Made by a program: the position numbers and the translations under genes. A stretch of 44,076 nt of DNA from a virus, in the IMG/VR virus record IMGVR_UViG_3300046008_000864, positions 1 to 44,076 of that record; one strand, 5' to 3'. Within the stretch, counting starts at the first letter, position 1. The number at the start of each line of letters is the position of its first letter. This document shows, one piece after another, positions 27,312 through 36,118 of the stretch. The notes under the pieces are model-generated. The model worked only from the letters and a program-made list of their open reading frames with translations, made no database searches and was not told where the DNA came from.

Positions 27312-30300
27312 TGGAAAGTACAATCAGTCTTGACGTTAACATACTCAACAGTGATGGGTTTAGCGGCGATGAGAAAAAAACTGCACAAGATCTTATTGTT
27401 GACGGGAGTTTAGGCACAAAGATAGGAATAGTAGCAATAAATGATTACATCCCAGACACACCTCCAGACCCTCCTGCGGTACCGAAAGTCTACGTGTACT
27501 CCAGTGCTGCCGACATGGTGTCGCTGGCAAATCAAACATCTATAGCCTCAATAGTTGAAGATGCAATTGGCTCGACGATAAACAGCTATGACCGTCTTAT
27601 TGCCGAGGCAAATACATCTCACCAGGCACTTAGCGGCTTGTCTACTGTGGTAGAACCTGGTGGCGTGAGTATTCGGACGAATATAGCTTATTTTGGCTTT
27701 AAAAACTCTGGAGACCTGTCTAGTTTTGTATCCAGTATCGGCATAACTACGGGCATAGTAGTATCAGTAACCAACATACTGTTCGCGTCTGTCTCAGACG
27801 CTGATTTGTTTGTTGCTAAGGAAAGAGAATATCGCTGGAGTCTAATTGCGAAAATAGAAAAGCTAGATTTCCTAGTTAAGTCAGCAACTCTGAACACACC
27901 ATCCATCTCTGAAGACTCTCTTCAGTATGCTTACACTAGGAAGTTTTTAAGAACAACGGATAAAGAGATAGACTATAAAAAGAAGGACGGTGCATTATGT
28001 TTTGAAATCGACTACTTTATGAACCTCAGCATGGTCTACTACGCTTATGTATGTGGTCAAATGCCGCTTGATGCTTCTTACGCCTATGAGACCGTTGCTG
28101 CTCCTGACCCGCAAGACCCTAAAAAACTTATCATCACTCCAATGTTTTTTGAAGATGATTACGAGGTTGAAGGAAACCATGTAACTTTAAGATGTACAAG
28201 AAGCGGATTTATAACAATTAGAATATCCACTCAAGCCCAAAGGGATGCGTTTGCAAACAACGATATAGTGGTCCCTGGTGTCACAAGAATAAACGAAGAG
28301 AGTTTTTACATCTGGTTAAAAAAACTACCAGCTCTGCCAATTACACTGTTTGTCAATTTGAAAATGATGAACATTGATGAAATCCCAGAAATAGCAGCCG
28401 TATTTGGAAAGACTACAGGAATCACAACGTCCGACCCGAGATACCAGGCTGCATTAAGGTATGAACTTGAAAAAGAACAAGAGGCAAAAGACCTTTTAGA
28501 CTTTAAAATGCAGCAGTTGGATATGTACAACCGCATGAAGGCAGAGCTTGCAGAGGTAAAGCTCAAAGCCGACTCAGCTTATTATTTGAGTAGGGTTTCA
28601 GGGTACGATCAGTATGCTGAGGATATAATCAATACTGGGTCTATCATAGCCACTATATTTAGACTCGAGGCTGGCAACAATTTAGATTTACAAACATCAA
28701 TAACCCCCATTGTAAACCAGCAAGTAAGTTACGGTACATTCTCTATAACAGAATACGGGGCTTATACTTATGAAATAACCTCTCCGCCGACTGGTGACGT
28801 AGGTGCCAACGTCTCCATACCTATTAAGTTAAGCGCAACTACCCCATCTGGACAGACAAAAGAACTTTGGGAAAATTTAAGATTTTATGTCTTTAAGTAT
28901 GAGCCCAAAGCCCAGACAGAAACTTTGCCAGAGATTACTCTTAACCTATCCATGTCATCAAAAGATGGGAAAATACAAATTCTTTCCAACCATTCAAAAA
29001 TGAACGGAACGCTTACAGGAAGAGATGTTAAGTTTGAATTAGTGTCTGGTCAGCCGCTATATGGGACAATAAGCAAAACAGAGACTGTGCGTTCTAAACT
29101 AGACGAATACCTTTCACTTGCTCTTTCTGGGGGTGTTAAGGATGTTATTGATGGGGTGGATTTTGTTATAAACAAAGCATCCATAAGGCACTTGAGGCAA
29201 GGCACTTCCGTAACCATTTCAGACATTTTAGTAAACAGGGTCAGGGAGGACATCACGACAAAATATATTCCCGTAGATGAGAACGTGATTAGCGGGTACA
29301 TGGAGGTGGCTACTGGTTATTCCCAATCAATTGATAATTTAGAGTTCGATGGTACGGTTACAACTTGGGGAATAGCAGATAAGACTGTGTGGGAAATGAG
29401 ACCACTTTACACAACAAGACCCGTGTCCTGGAAGGCTACCACAACAAAAACAACTATACAGCCTTACAGGGTGAATTTGACAATCGTAAAAGAAACTAAG
29501 GCAATATTGGAAACAGTTGTTACAGAGCCAGTTTTTTACGACAGCTTCTTCGCTCAAGGTGATTTGTCCTATCTTGACGAAGGGGAAGGGTATCAAGTCT
29601 CCTACATTCCTGTAAATAATTATGATGTCGAAAATGGGTTGTTCACGATACTCCCTAATGGGAAATGGGTTTGTGAGTTTGACCCCGTAAGAATGCAAGG
29701 AATTGATTCTGGCGACACAAAGACGTTAAGTATTCCAGTAAAATATACTATTGATGGTGAAATTTCACCTACTGATAGAGTTGTAACTATTAGAATAATC
29801 GGTGCAGACAACATAGACACTACAAATTTGTCAGTGGTGCTTAAAAATCTTGAAGCCAGTCAAATTCACACGCCATCATATAATGAGCTAGATTCGACAA
29901 TACTGACGGGGAAATTTTTAGCTAAAAGGAATAATGAGGTAGTAAGTCCTGAGATGGTTTATATACCGTTTTCTTATGAATCTTATTACCCTTCCTTTTA
30001 TTTCGAGTTTTCAAATACAGCTGGAGTCTATTCAGCGTATTACTCATTCGGTGGCGACCCTTTCGTAACTGTAAATGCTGTTTCGGTTTTGGGTAAGTTA
30101 AATGACGGCACTGTTGTTCCCGATAGCTACATTACATTCTATTTTAGACCCTACTTTAAATACAAGCAGGACCAAGTATGGGAGTGTAGGCTTAACGAAG
30201 TTGCAAAAAATAGCGATCTACCTATAGGGACAGAAATTTATTATGAGATTCCAGTGGGGTTGAAAAGGCTGACAGGGATAAATTCGACACTGCACTCCCC

Positions 30301-32413
30301 TATTTACACGTCCGCCACAGAAGTTACCGCAATAACTCTTAAATTAACAACAACGTCTCCAGACTTTGTTTGGGGTTTTTTGGAGTACCCCTCTTCAACT
30401 AGCATTGCAGAAACAGATGTGACAGCTCCATTCGGCGTAGTAACCGAAAAAAGCATATTTAACGAGCCAACAATTGCCTCGTTTGAGGTTCAAGGAACCT
30501 ACGGAAAGTTTATATTTGAAAGATATGCCTACTCGATAAATGACATCTTGCTTGAAGGGTGCGAAGTTTACATATCCCAGATACTGTACCGCTACGCAGT
30601 TGTGGGATACAAAACACAATTTGCAAAAGAGGGGGTTTACTATGAGATTAAAAAACTCCCCAAATATGCCTATAAAGTTACGTACAGCCTAGCGGATTAC
30701 GATGTTACGCAATTGTTTGGAGGGGAAAAGTATATAGACACTTTATTTATTGGTGGTGAAAGCGCATCAATGGAAATCACAGGGGCATTGACGATTGGAG
30801 AAATAACAGATTTATCTCTTAATAATTCTGAAATATCTTTCACTTACGACCCTGGTGGGAGGCTCTACGGGTTTGGCGATCTGTATAACTTGGTTGTTGG
30901 GTGGCTTCCGAGTAATACATGGCGTTTAACAAGAAGCGGACTTGAAACGTGGTCAAGTAACTACGCTTCAGCTAATTACACTCTGTCAGGTAATTTTATT
31001 CACTCCAACCCCGACAATACCACTATAACCTTTGTAGAACAGACGACAGAGTCTTACATGGGAGATTTTACTGTATTTGAAAACGGGTACTGGGAGTTTA
31101 AGTTTTACACCCCAACATACCGCCCAGACAGAATAAAGCTCGACCAACGAGAACATTGTATATTCACCGTTACTACTGTCCAGGACAGTGTTAGCGCAAC
31201 GCTGTTTTGTGATATACTCGCCCCTACTTTTCCAATGGAACTTGTATTAACTGGAAGTCTTTTCGGAAGTTCTTCAGCGACATATTTAAAACAAAAAGAT
31301 GACTTAATACTTTCTGGGAAAATAACTCCTCACGACTACGGCGCAACTTCATACACTTTTGCCTACGCCACAGGTGCACCCAATGGGATAGCAGACTACT
31401 CAACACCTGTTACTTCAGAGGGTCTAACGGTAACAAAAGTTGGGGACGGTCCGAACAACCCTAGTTATAGTTTATCGCTGCAAAATGACGGAAGCTGGCA
31501 AGTTACCATACCTATGGCGCAGTACAAATACTCCGTCAGCGGAAGCAATTTCATTGCGGTTGGATACGTCTGGATTTCTTCTTTGGCGAGTAATGGTACA
31601 AATTCAAGTTTTAAATACGTCAGACTGTATTTTTACGTTTCAGGCTACGATATGCCAACAGAAACTGTAAGCTCTGTGGGCGTATACGCTATTTTAGAAG
31701 GAAATTCACCTCAAACAACAAGCGGGGTTATCACCTATTTTGACTATGAATTTGGGGTACCCAGTGTTTCTAGTAAAAACATATTAGGGGTATACGGAAC
31801 CTTTAGCTATTACATCGAACACCAGCTAGAAAACAGGGGGACGGCTTATTGGAGTTATACAACGGAAGATTCTGTTGAGTCATTGGTAGAAGGTCAAACA
31901 GTTACAGAAATCTTCAGTATCCGAAGCTACAGTGGGACTGTGTTGAGTGTTGTTAGCATTGATGTAACTGGAACAGGGGAGGTGGCTGTTGTTTCTAACC
32001 CCCAGTCAATAGCGGCTTATCGCTCATCTATTTTTTACAAAACTGGAAAGTTACAAAATGTTGTTGACGCGGACTTGGGTGAAAATAAGTATGTACCTCA
32101 ATTTCAAACCCAGGGGACTTATGGCTTATTCAGTGTTGACGAGAATGGGGATTGGAGTTACTCCGCAAACTTTGAATCTGCCTTTTCGCAAAACGGGGTG
32201 CTTATAACCGAAACCTTTACTGTTAGCTCACACGATGGGTCAGCGTCAACAACAATCACTATAGACATTATTGATGACACGGTAATTTATGAACCGTATA
32301 CACTACTCACGGCAAGCAAACTTGGTGGTGTGGTTATTGACTCTAACGACCCTGTTGATGGGGATTATTTAATCGCTACCTCTGCTACAAGCGCAGAATG
32401 GACAACTTTATGA
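27311..32413 (+). CDS. Giant tail fibre/adhesin with VCBS-like repeats
   Basis: This 1700-residue protein has a short N-terminal module, a helical region with a coiled coil at about 375-425 (ALRYELEKEQEAKDLL), and a long beta-rich remainder. VCBS/cadherin-like signatures recur about every 200-300 residues: YGTFSITEYGAYTYEI (about 474-489), NGLFTILPNGKWVCEF (about 775-790), YGKFIFERYAYSI (about 1064-1076), MGDFTVFENGYWEFKF (about 1250-1265), and YGLFSVDENGDWSY (about 1603-1616). The known consensus is GxYG-x-L/F-x(3)-DG-x-[WY]-x-Y. The end, YLIATSATSAEW, matches a motif in the next protein. A side fibre or adhesin that spans to the host surface is the best guess. TGA overlaps the next ATG. Confidence 0.65.
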   Translation: MESTISLDVNILNSDGFSGDEKKTAQDLIVDGSLGTKIGIVAINDYIPDTPPDPPAVPKVYVYSSAADMVSLANQTSIASIVEDAIGSTINSYDRLIAEANTSHQALSGLSTVVEPGGVSIRTNIAYFGFKNSGDLSSFVSSIGITTGIVVSVTNILFASVSDADLFVAKEREYRWSLIAKIEKLDFLVKSATLNTPSISEDSLQYAYTRKFLRTTDKEIDYKKKDGALCFEIDYFMNLSMVYYAYVCGQMPLDASYAYETVAAPDPQDPKKLIITPMFFEDDYEVEGNHVTLRCTRSGFITIRISTQAQRDAFANNDIVVPGVTRINEESFYIWLKKLPALPITLFVNLKMMNIDEIPEIAAVFGKTTGITTSDPRYQAALRYELEKEQEAKDLLDFKMQQLDMYNRMKAELAEVKLKADSAYYLSRVSGYDQYAEDIINTGSIIATIFRLEAGNNLDLQTSITPIVNQQVSYGTFSITEYGAYTYEITSPPTGDVGANVSIPIKLSATTPSGQTKELWENLRFYVFKYEPKAQTETLPEITLNLSMSSKDGKIQILSNHSKMNGTLTGRDVKFELVSGQPLYGTISKTETVRSKLDEYLSLALSGGVKDVIDGVDFVINKASIRHLRQGTSVTISDILVNRVREDITTKYIPVDENVISGYMEVATGYSQSIDNLEFDGTVTTWGIADKTVWEMRPLYTTRPVSWKATTTKTTIQPYRVNLTIVKETKAILETVVTEPVFYDSFFAQGDLSYLDEGEGYQVSYIPVNNYDVENGLFTILPNGKWVCEFDPVRMQGIDSGDTKTLSIPVKYTIDGEISPTDRVVTIRIIGADNIDTTNLSVVLKNLEASQIHTPSYNELDSTILTGKFLAKRNNEVVSPEMVYIPFSYESYYPSFYFEFSNTAGVYSAYYSFGGDPFVTVNAVSVLGKLNDGTVVPDSYITFYFRPYFKYKQDQVWECRLNEVAKNSDLPIGTEIYYEIPVGLKRLTGINSTLHSPIYTSATEVTAITLKLTTTSPDFVWGFLEYPSSTSIAETDVTAPFGVVTEKSIFNEPTIASFEVQGTYGKFIFERYAYSINDILLEGCEVYISQILYRYAVVGYKTQFAKEGVYYEIKKLPKYAYKVTYSLADYDVTQLFGGEKYIDTLFIGGESASMEITGALTIGEITDLSLNNSEISFTYDPGGRLYGFGDLYNLVVGWLPSNTWRLTRSGLETWSSNYASANYTLSGNFIHSNPDNTTITFVEQTTESYMGDFTVFENGYWEFKFYTPTYRPDRIKLDQREHCIFTVTTVQDSVSATLFCDILAPTFPMELVLTGSLFGSSSATYLKQKDDLILSGKITPHDYGATSYTFAYATGAPNGIADYSTPVTSEGLTVTKVGDGPNNPSYSLSLQNDGSWQVTIPMAQYKYSVSGSNFIAVGYVWISSLASNGTNSSFKYVRLYFYVSGYDMPTETVSSVGVYAILEGNSPQTTSGVITYFDYEFGVPSVSSKNILGVYGTFSYYIEHQLENRGTAYWSYTTEDSVESLVEGQTVTEIFSIRSYSGTVLSVVSIDVTGTGEVAVVSNPQSIAAYRSSIFYKTGKLQNVVDADLGENKYVPQFQTQGTYGLFSVDENGDWSYSANFESAFSQNGVLITETFTVSSHDGSASTTITIDIIDDTVIYEPYTLLTASKLGGVVIDSNDPVDGDYLIATSATSAEWTTL

Positions 32414-34128
32414 CAGAAATTTTAGGAACAGCCGTAAGACTTAAAACGGCAACGGGTGTGATTGACATATCAACAATAGCACCGCCGATGGCAGGTCAAG
32501 TATTGAGAGCAACCAGCGCAACTACTGCGGTGTGGGCTAATCCGCCGACAGCTTTTATACCTGGAACTGGAACTGGAACTGGCGGTGGGGCTTGGACAAG
32601 ACCAGCAGAATGGCTGCCACTTGCCGAAATTACAGAAGGCTTCTCTGGGCTGTTCGAGGTGATACCTGCAAACAGTGTTTGCTGCTTTCCGCTAATACCA
32701 TGCGATTGCACGATTGATTGGGGTGACGGTAATACAGAGACTTTTGCTTCTGGGACCTACGCGATTCACAATTATACTTTTGCGTCTATTTCAAATGCAG
32801 CGCTATCAAGTGGCAACAAGCAAGTAGTGGTAACAATGACTCCAACAGTTGCTGGAGGGTTTATTGATTTAGACTTGGGAAAATATCTTGATGCAGCATC
32901 GCCAGCATTCTATGTTGCGAGAAAATCACGAGTTCGGTGGTTGGATATAAGATTTGGCGGTCCAGGATTTACTTGCCAGTCAGCATCTCAGCTTGGAGCA
33001 TCATTTATCGCCTTGTCGAGTATTGAGTTGATAAATACCGCACCTAGCCTGACTAAAATGCCGAATATGTTTAGAGGTGGACTTATAAAATATGCAAAAG
33101 TAAATGCACCTTATGTCACAGACATGAGTCAGGCTTTTTATGTGGCTGGCTTTTTGGAAAAGATAGATATTGTTGCTCTAGGCGTTGTTACAAACATGAG
33201 CCAGTGTTTTTATAGATGCAATTTATTACCAGAGTTGCCACTGATAGATACCAGTGCAGTTACTAATTTCTATGGTGCTTTCCAATACTGCGTAACGATA
33301 AAGACTATTCCAGAATCGTACACAACAGCAGCAGCTACGGATGTGGGTTCGATTGTTAGCGACTGTTACAACCTAGAAGCTGTTCCTGTTTGGAATTTGA
33401 ATAGCTTGGCATATAGTGCGTATGGCGTTGGTGAGTACGGTTTAGATAAGATAACTAGCTTTGTTGTGTTAAATCTAAAACGCTCAATAAGTATTTCTGA
33501 CTTTAATTGGAACAAAGCGCAAGTTGAGTGGTTCATTACCAATTGTCTTATAGCATCAACATTCAGTCCGAAATTAACAACCAACGGGAAGTTTGTCGCT
33601 CCAACCGTTATGAAGCGAGCTGTTACAGTGTCTGGGTCTCAAGATATTACTGTTTCTGACAGTACGGGACTTGCTGTGGGAATGAAGATAGTCGGCGCAT
33701 ACGCAAGTAGCTTTTCTGCTTCATTACAAGCCTCTGGAAATAACCGCTTTGTGAATCCAACAAGCAGCACGATTACAATTCTTGGATACGGGACTAGATT
33801 GCTGCCAATAGCCTCGTCAAACCCATTTGCATCCAACTCAGGAATGCAGTTGTTTAAAATAACAAGCAAGTCAAGTAATGACGGAAGTGGGGGTTTTTAC
33901 ACGCAAGATTACTACCCAGTGGCTACAGCAGGGACGGTGGTAGAGTTTGCATTGGACATTATTAACACAAGTGTGTCTGGAATCATCACTGCCATAAACG
34001 GCAATACTGTTACGTTAGACACTACTCAAACAGTTAGTGGTGTATTCGGGGTGGGTTTCAAATCTCAAGACACTACAGCCTACATTGACGAATCACTCGC
34101 CACTGCAAAAGGCTGGACTGTTGTGTAA
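32410..34128 (+). CDS. Tail protein with PKD-like segment and BspA/DUF285-type repeats
   Basis: ATG at 32410 forms an ATGA overlap with the upstream stop and gives 572 residues; an in-frame ATG at 32398 would add four. Residues 22-35 (PMAGQVLRATSATTAV) mirror the end of the upstream fibre. A Gly/Thr linker from a CTGGAA repeat follows. CTIDWGDGNTETF (about 100-112) is the signature of PKD-type or surface-layer beta domains. Residues 215-320 carry BspA/DUF285-like repeats (VTDMSQAFYVAGFLEKIDIV, VTNMSQCFYRCNLLPELPLI, VTNFYGAFQYC), a leucine-rich-repeat variant frequent in surface adhesins. The C-terminal region is beta-rich with a possible knob. A receptor-binding role is inferred. No later overlap; a 48-bp gap with a promoter candidate follows. 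Confidence 0.65.
   Translation: MTEILGTAVRLKTATGVIDISTIAPPMAGQVLRATSATTAVWANPPTAFIPGTGTGTGGGAWTRPAEWLPLAEITEGFSGLFEVIPANSVCCFPLIPCDCTIDWGDGNTETFASGTYAIHNYTFASISNAALSSGNKQVVVTMTPTVAGGFIDLDLGKYLDAASPAFYVARKSRVRWLDIRFGGPGFTCQSASQLGASFIALSSIELINTAPSLTKMPNMFRGGLIKYAKVNAPYVTDMSQAFYVAGFLEKIDIVALGVVTNMSQCFYRCNLLPELPLIDTSAVTNFYGAFQYCVTIKTIPESYTTAAATDVGSIVSDCYNLEAVPVWNLNSLAYSAYGVGEYGLDKITSFVVLNLKRSISISDFNWNKAQVEWFITNCLIASTFSPKLTTNGKFVAPTVMKRAVTVSGSQDITVSDSTGLAVGMKIVGAYASSFSASLQASGNNRFVNPTSSTITILGYGTRLLPIASSNPFASNSGMQLFKITSKSSNDGSGGFYTQDYYPVATAGTVVEFALDIINTSVSGIITAINGNTVTLDTTQTVSGVFGVGFKSQDTTAYIDESLATAKGWTVV
32561..32582 (+). repeat. CTGGAA tandem repeat in a Gly/Thr linker
   Basis: CTGGAA occurs three times followed by CTGG, encoding a (Gly-Thr)n linker. 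The 6-bp unit keeps frame on gain or loss, so linker length can vary. Confidence 0.8.
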
Positions 34129-34143
34129 TCAATAGCTTATCTA

Positions 34144-34152
34144 TGATACAAT
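34144..34152 (+). promoter_or_regulatory. Candidate extended -10 promoter
   Basis: TGATACAAT is an extended -10 (TGnTACAAT) located 16 bp after the stop of the preceding gene and 24 bp before the next start. A -35 is not evident. It suggests the adaptor/receptor-binding unit has its own transcript. Confidence 0.4.
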
Positions 34153-34176
34153 ACCACTACTTTCAAGGAGCGTTAA

Positions 34177-34584
34177 ATGCAAGTATTAGATCTAAGACCG
34201 CCAAACATTACAATTAAGTTCACCAAGGGTGCAACTTTAAACCCGATCTTTTTCTACTTAGGCAAGAATAACTCTGTTATTGATATGACAGGATACACTG
34301 CTCAGTTCCAGGCAAGGTTAAACCCTACAGCTGAAGAAGTGTTACCAGGATTTGATTTAACCACTGTAAATGGTGGACTTGTCATTGTTACTGCTGATGC
34401 TGAAGATGCAAAAGGTATTATGATCCCACAAGCTCAGGGTGTGCAGTTGAATGTTCCTAGTTCTGTTACTTCTGCAATTGCGTTCCGCAAAGCAATCTTT
34501 GGTCTCGAGGTAACTTCGCCTAATGGGATCACCAGCACTCTTGTTGTTGGGATTCTCGAGCCAAACTTAGAGGTTGTGCGGTGA
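34177..34584 (+). CDS. Small tail/baseplate beta protein
   Basis: ATG at 34177 follows AAGGAG (34164-34169). The 135-residue product begins with ITIKFTKGATLNPIFFYLGK and then IDMTGYTAQFQARLNP, a pattern well known from small phage tail proteins related to the BppU N-terminal or fibre-adaptor domain (F-x-x-G-x-T...DLTGYxx-x-x-x-R). It is beta-rich throughout. Such proteins generally anchor fibre or collagen-like linkers. The stop overlaps the next start by four bases (GTGA), implying translational coupling to the collagen-like gene. Confidence 0.6.
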   Translation: MQVLDLRPPNITIKFTKGATLNPIFFYLGKNNSVIDMTGYTAQFQARLNPTAEEVLPGFDLTTVNGGLVIVTADAEDAKGIMIPQAQGVQLNVPSSVTSAIAFRKAIFGLEVTSPNGITSTLVVGILEPNLEVVR

Positions 34585-34997
34585 CAGACACTTATTTGGT
34601 CTATGCTCAGAATGCCGTAACCAACATTGTTGCTAAAGGCAGCGGTGAATTTGCTGCAAGCAATGGCTCAAATAATATCAACATCATTGCAACCCCTGGC
34701 AATGAAAATGTAGTTACGATTGGCGTACAAGGTCCAGCAGGACCTTCAGGTTCAGTAGGTCCTTCGGGTCCAGCAGGACCTGCTGGAGAGTCTAACCTTT
34801 CAGGTCTTCGTAAGGTTTCAATACCCTTACAGACAGGAATTTTGGATTATGTACTGGACGATGTTGCTGTCGGAGTAGTATTGGCATTCGTCAATGGTAT
34901 AGAAACATCAACTTCGATAGACGGCGTAAACATACACATTGATGACTTAACACCTGGAGAGGTTGACAACTCGGATATTCTAACAATTTATTACTAA
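34581..34997 (+). CDS. Collagen-like tail fibre linker protein
   Basis: GTG at 34581 overlaps the previous stop. The 138-residue product has an N-terminal beta region, a GXY collagen-like block at about residues 51-69 (GPAGPSGSVGPSGPAGPAG), and a C-terminal beta module (LDYVLDDVAVGVVLAFVNGI...) of the type that caps phage fibres. Collagen-like triplets in phages build trimeric shafts and often mark sites where fibre ends are swapped. The C-terminal module may be a trimeric knob or docking domain for the following proteins. Confidence 0.75.
   Translation: MTDTYLVYAQNAVTNIVAKGSGEFAASNGSNNINIIATPGNENVVTIGVQGPAGPSGSVGPSGPAGPAGESNLSGLRKVSIPLQTGILDYVLDDVAVGVVLAFVNGIETSTSIDGVNIHIDDLTPGEVDNSDILTIYY
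34731..34781 (+). repeat. Duplicated palindromic 15-mer in the collagen-like block
   Basis: GGTCCAGCAGGACCT is repeated exactly at 34731-34745 and 34767-34781. Each copy contains GGTCC-AGCA-GGACC, a perfect 5-bp hairpin. The repeats offer homology for recombination within or between phages. Confidence 0.8.
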
Positions 34998-35012
34998 GAG
35001 AGAGATAGAAAA

Positions 35013-35693
35013 ATGTCAAAAATTAAAGGTAAACAGATTAACCAACTTGTGGGTCAAGCGCACTGGAATACTACAGGAATCGCAGTGCCTTCTGCTGCAT
35101 CTGTGACAGTAACTACTGCGTTTACAGGTAAAGCTCCTGGCGGCTCTGATGCGTTAGCTGGAGTTTATACAACCACGCCACATAATAAAGTTTTCTTACG
35201 CAATGCAGCAACAGGTAAGCCGCTCGTTGACCTTGAAAACGAATCGTCAATCTTTGGCAGACTAACAGAAAGTGGTGGCACATGGTTAGTGTCGTTTTTT
35301 AGTCTTGTGTCTGGAATTGAAACCGCGTTTGACTTTACTGCTGATTTACAAGCAGGCGCAACGTTTGATTTTCGCTGGTGCGAATCAGTTCAAATTGGCG
35401 TATCGACACCATCGGCGATTGTTTATGCAGGTGAAGGTATTGATGAGTTTGACGCATCGTCACCCGCTTCGCATTTACATATTGTTGAATCACCCGCAAT
35501 TACAACAAACGGTCAAACAGGTTTTGCGTTAGCGCAGACACCAAAAGACATTAACGATTTAGCGTTAACTGTCAATGGCATTCGCTACAAAATTGGTGTT
35601 GATTTTAGTGTATTGGGTACAACGGTAACGTGGCTTGATGTTGATTTCACCTTGCAAACCACTGACACACTTTTGATTGAATACGCTTACTAA
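35013..35693 (+). CDS. Tail fibre protein with MSKI-x-x-KQI N-terminus
   Basis: ATG at 35013 follows a purine-rich stretch. The 226-residue protein begins MSKIKGKQINQLVG, matching the start of the next protein, then shows beta-rich domains. A Gly/Ser/Asp segment (about 145-155) is followed by a C-terminal module, LTVNGIRYKIGVDFSV and TVTWLDVDFTLQTTDTLLIE, resembling the fibre-tip domain (VNGxRYxxGxD...L..TD.l.I.Y) common in phage fibre proteins. A receptor-binding or short fibre role is inferred. It is separated by two bases from the next gene. Confidence 0.6.
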   Translation: MSKIKGKQINQLVGQAHWNTTGIAVPSAASVTVTTAFTGKAPGGSDALAGVYTTTPHNKVFLRNAATGKPLVDLENESSIFGRLTESGGTWLVSFFSLVSGIETAFDFTADLQAGATFDFRWCESVQIGVSTPSAIVYAGEGIDEFDASSPASHLHIVESPAITTNGQTGFALAQTPKDINDLALTVNGIRYKIGVDFSVLGTTVTWLDVDFTLQTTDTLLIEYAY

Positions 35694-35695
35694 CT

Positions 35696-36118
35696 ATGTC
35701 AAAAATCGCGCTTAAACAAATTGAAGGCATAAATGAACTTGCTCAAATCGCACAAAGTTTAGCTGGGATTGATTTAAGCGCGATACAACAGACTTATGAA
35801 ACCAAGTTAAACTTAATCGGAAGCCTTTCCCCGTTTGTAGGCACTGCAAAGTGGTCGCCAGCTTATGACGTAACGCTAATTAACGCCTATTTCATTTTAG
35901 GTAAATCAGATACTGCGCCTGTTACCGTGCGAATTAAAAAGAATGGCGCAGCGTTATTTGAACTCACGGCCCAAGCCAACAATTTTAAATCCGCAATCGC
36001 TACCTTTAGCATAAATGAAAATGTCATTTTAGCGTCAGATTATTTAACCGTTGATGTTGTGCAAGCAAGCAATAGCGAAAATTTAACCATCATTTTAGAG
36101 CGTCAAAAATGGCAATAA
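35696..36118 (+). CDS. Small fibre-associated beta protein with MSKI-x-x-KQI N-terminus
   Basis: The 140-residue product starts MSKIALKQIEGINELAQIAQ, sharing the first residues with the upstream protein, then a helix, then a beta sandwich: KWSPAYDVTLINAYFILG, VTVRIKKNGAALFEL, and DYLTVDVVQAS. The last three are typical of small phage structural proteins of the type found near fibre tips. It overlaps the next gene by ten bases. Likely a fibre accessory or connector; no enzyme motif is visible. Confidence 0.6.
   Translation: MSKIALKQIEGINELAQIAQSLAGIDLSAIQQTYETKLNLIGSLSPFVGTAKWSPAYDVTLINAYFILGKSDTAPVTVRIKKNGAALFELTAQANNFKSAIATFSINENVILASDYLTVDVVQASNSENLTIILERQKWQ

Noticed and set aside
25740-34128. 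Recent horizontal transfer of the fibre block by codon use
   Set aside because: ATA isoleucine and GGA/GGG glycine codons seem more common here than in the tape measure, but no count was made and fibre genes often differ for other reasons.
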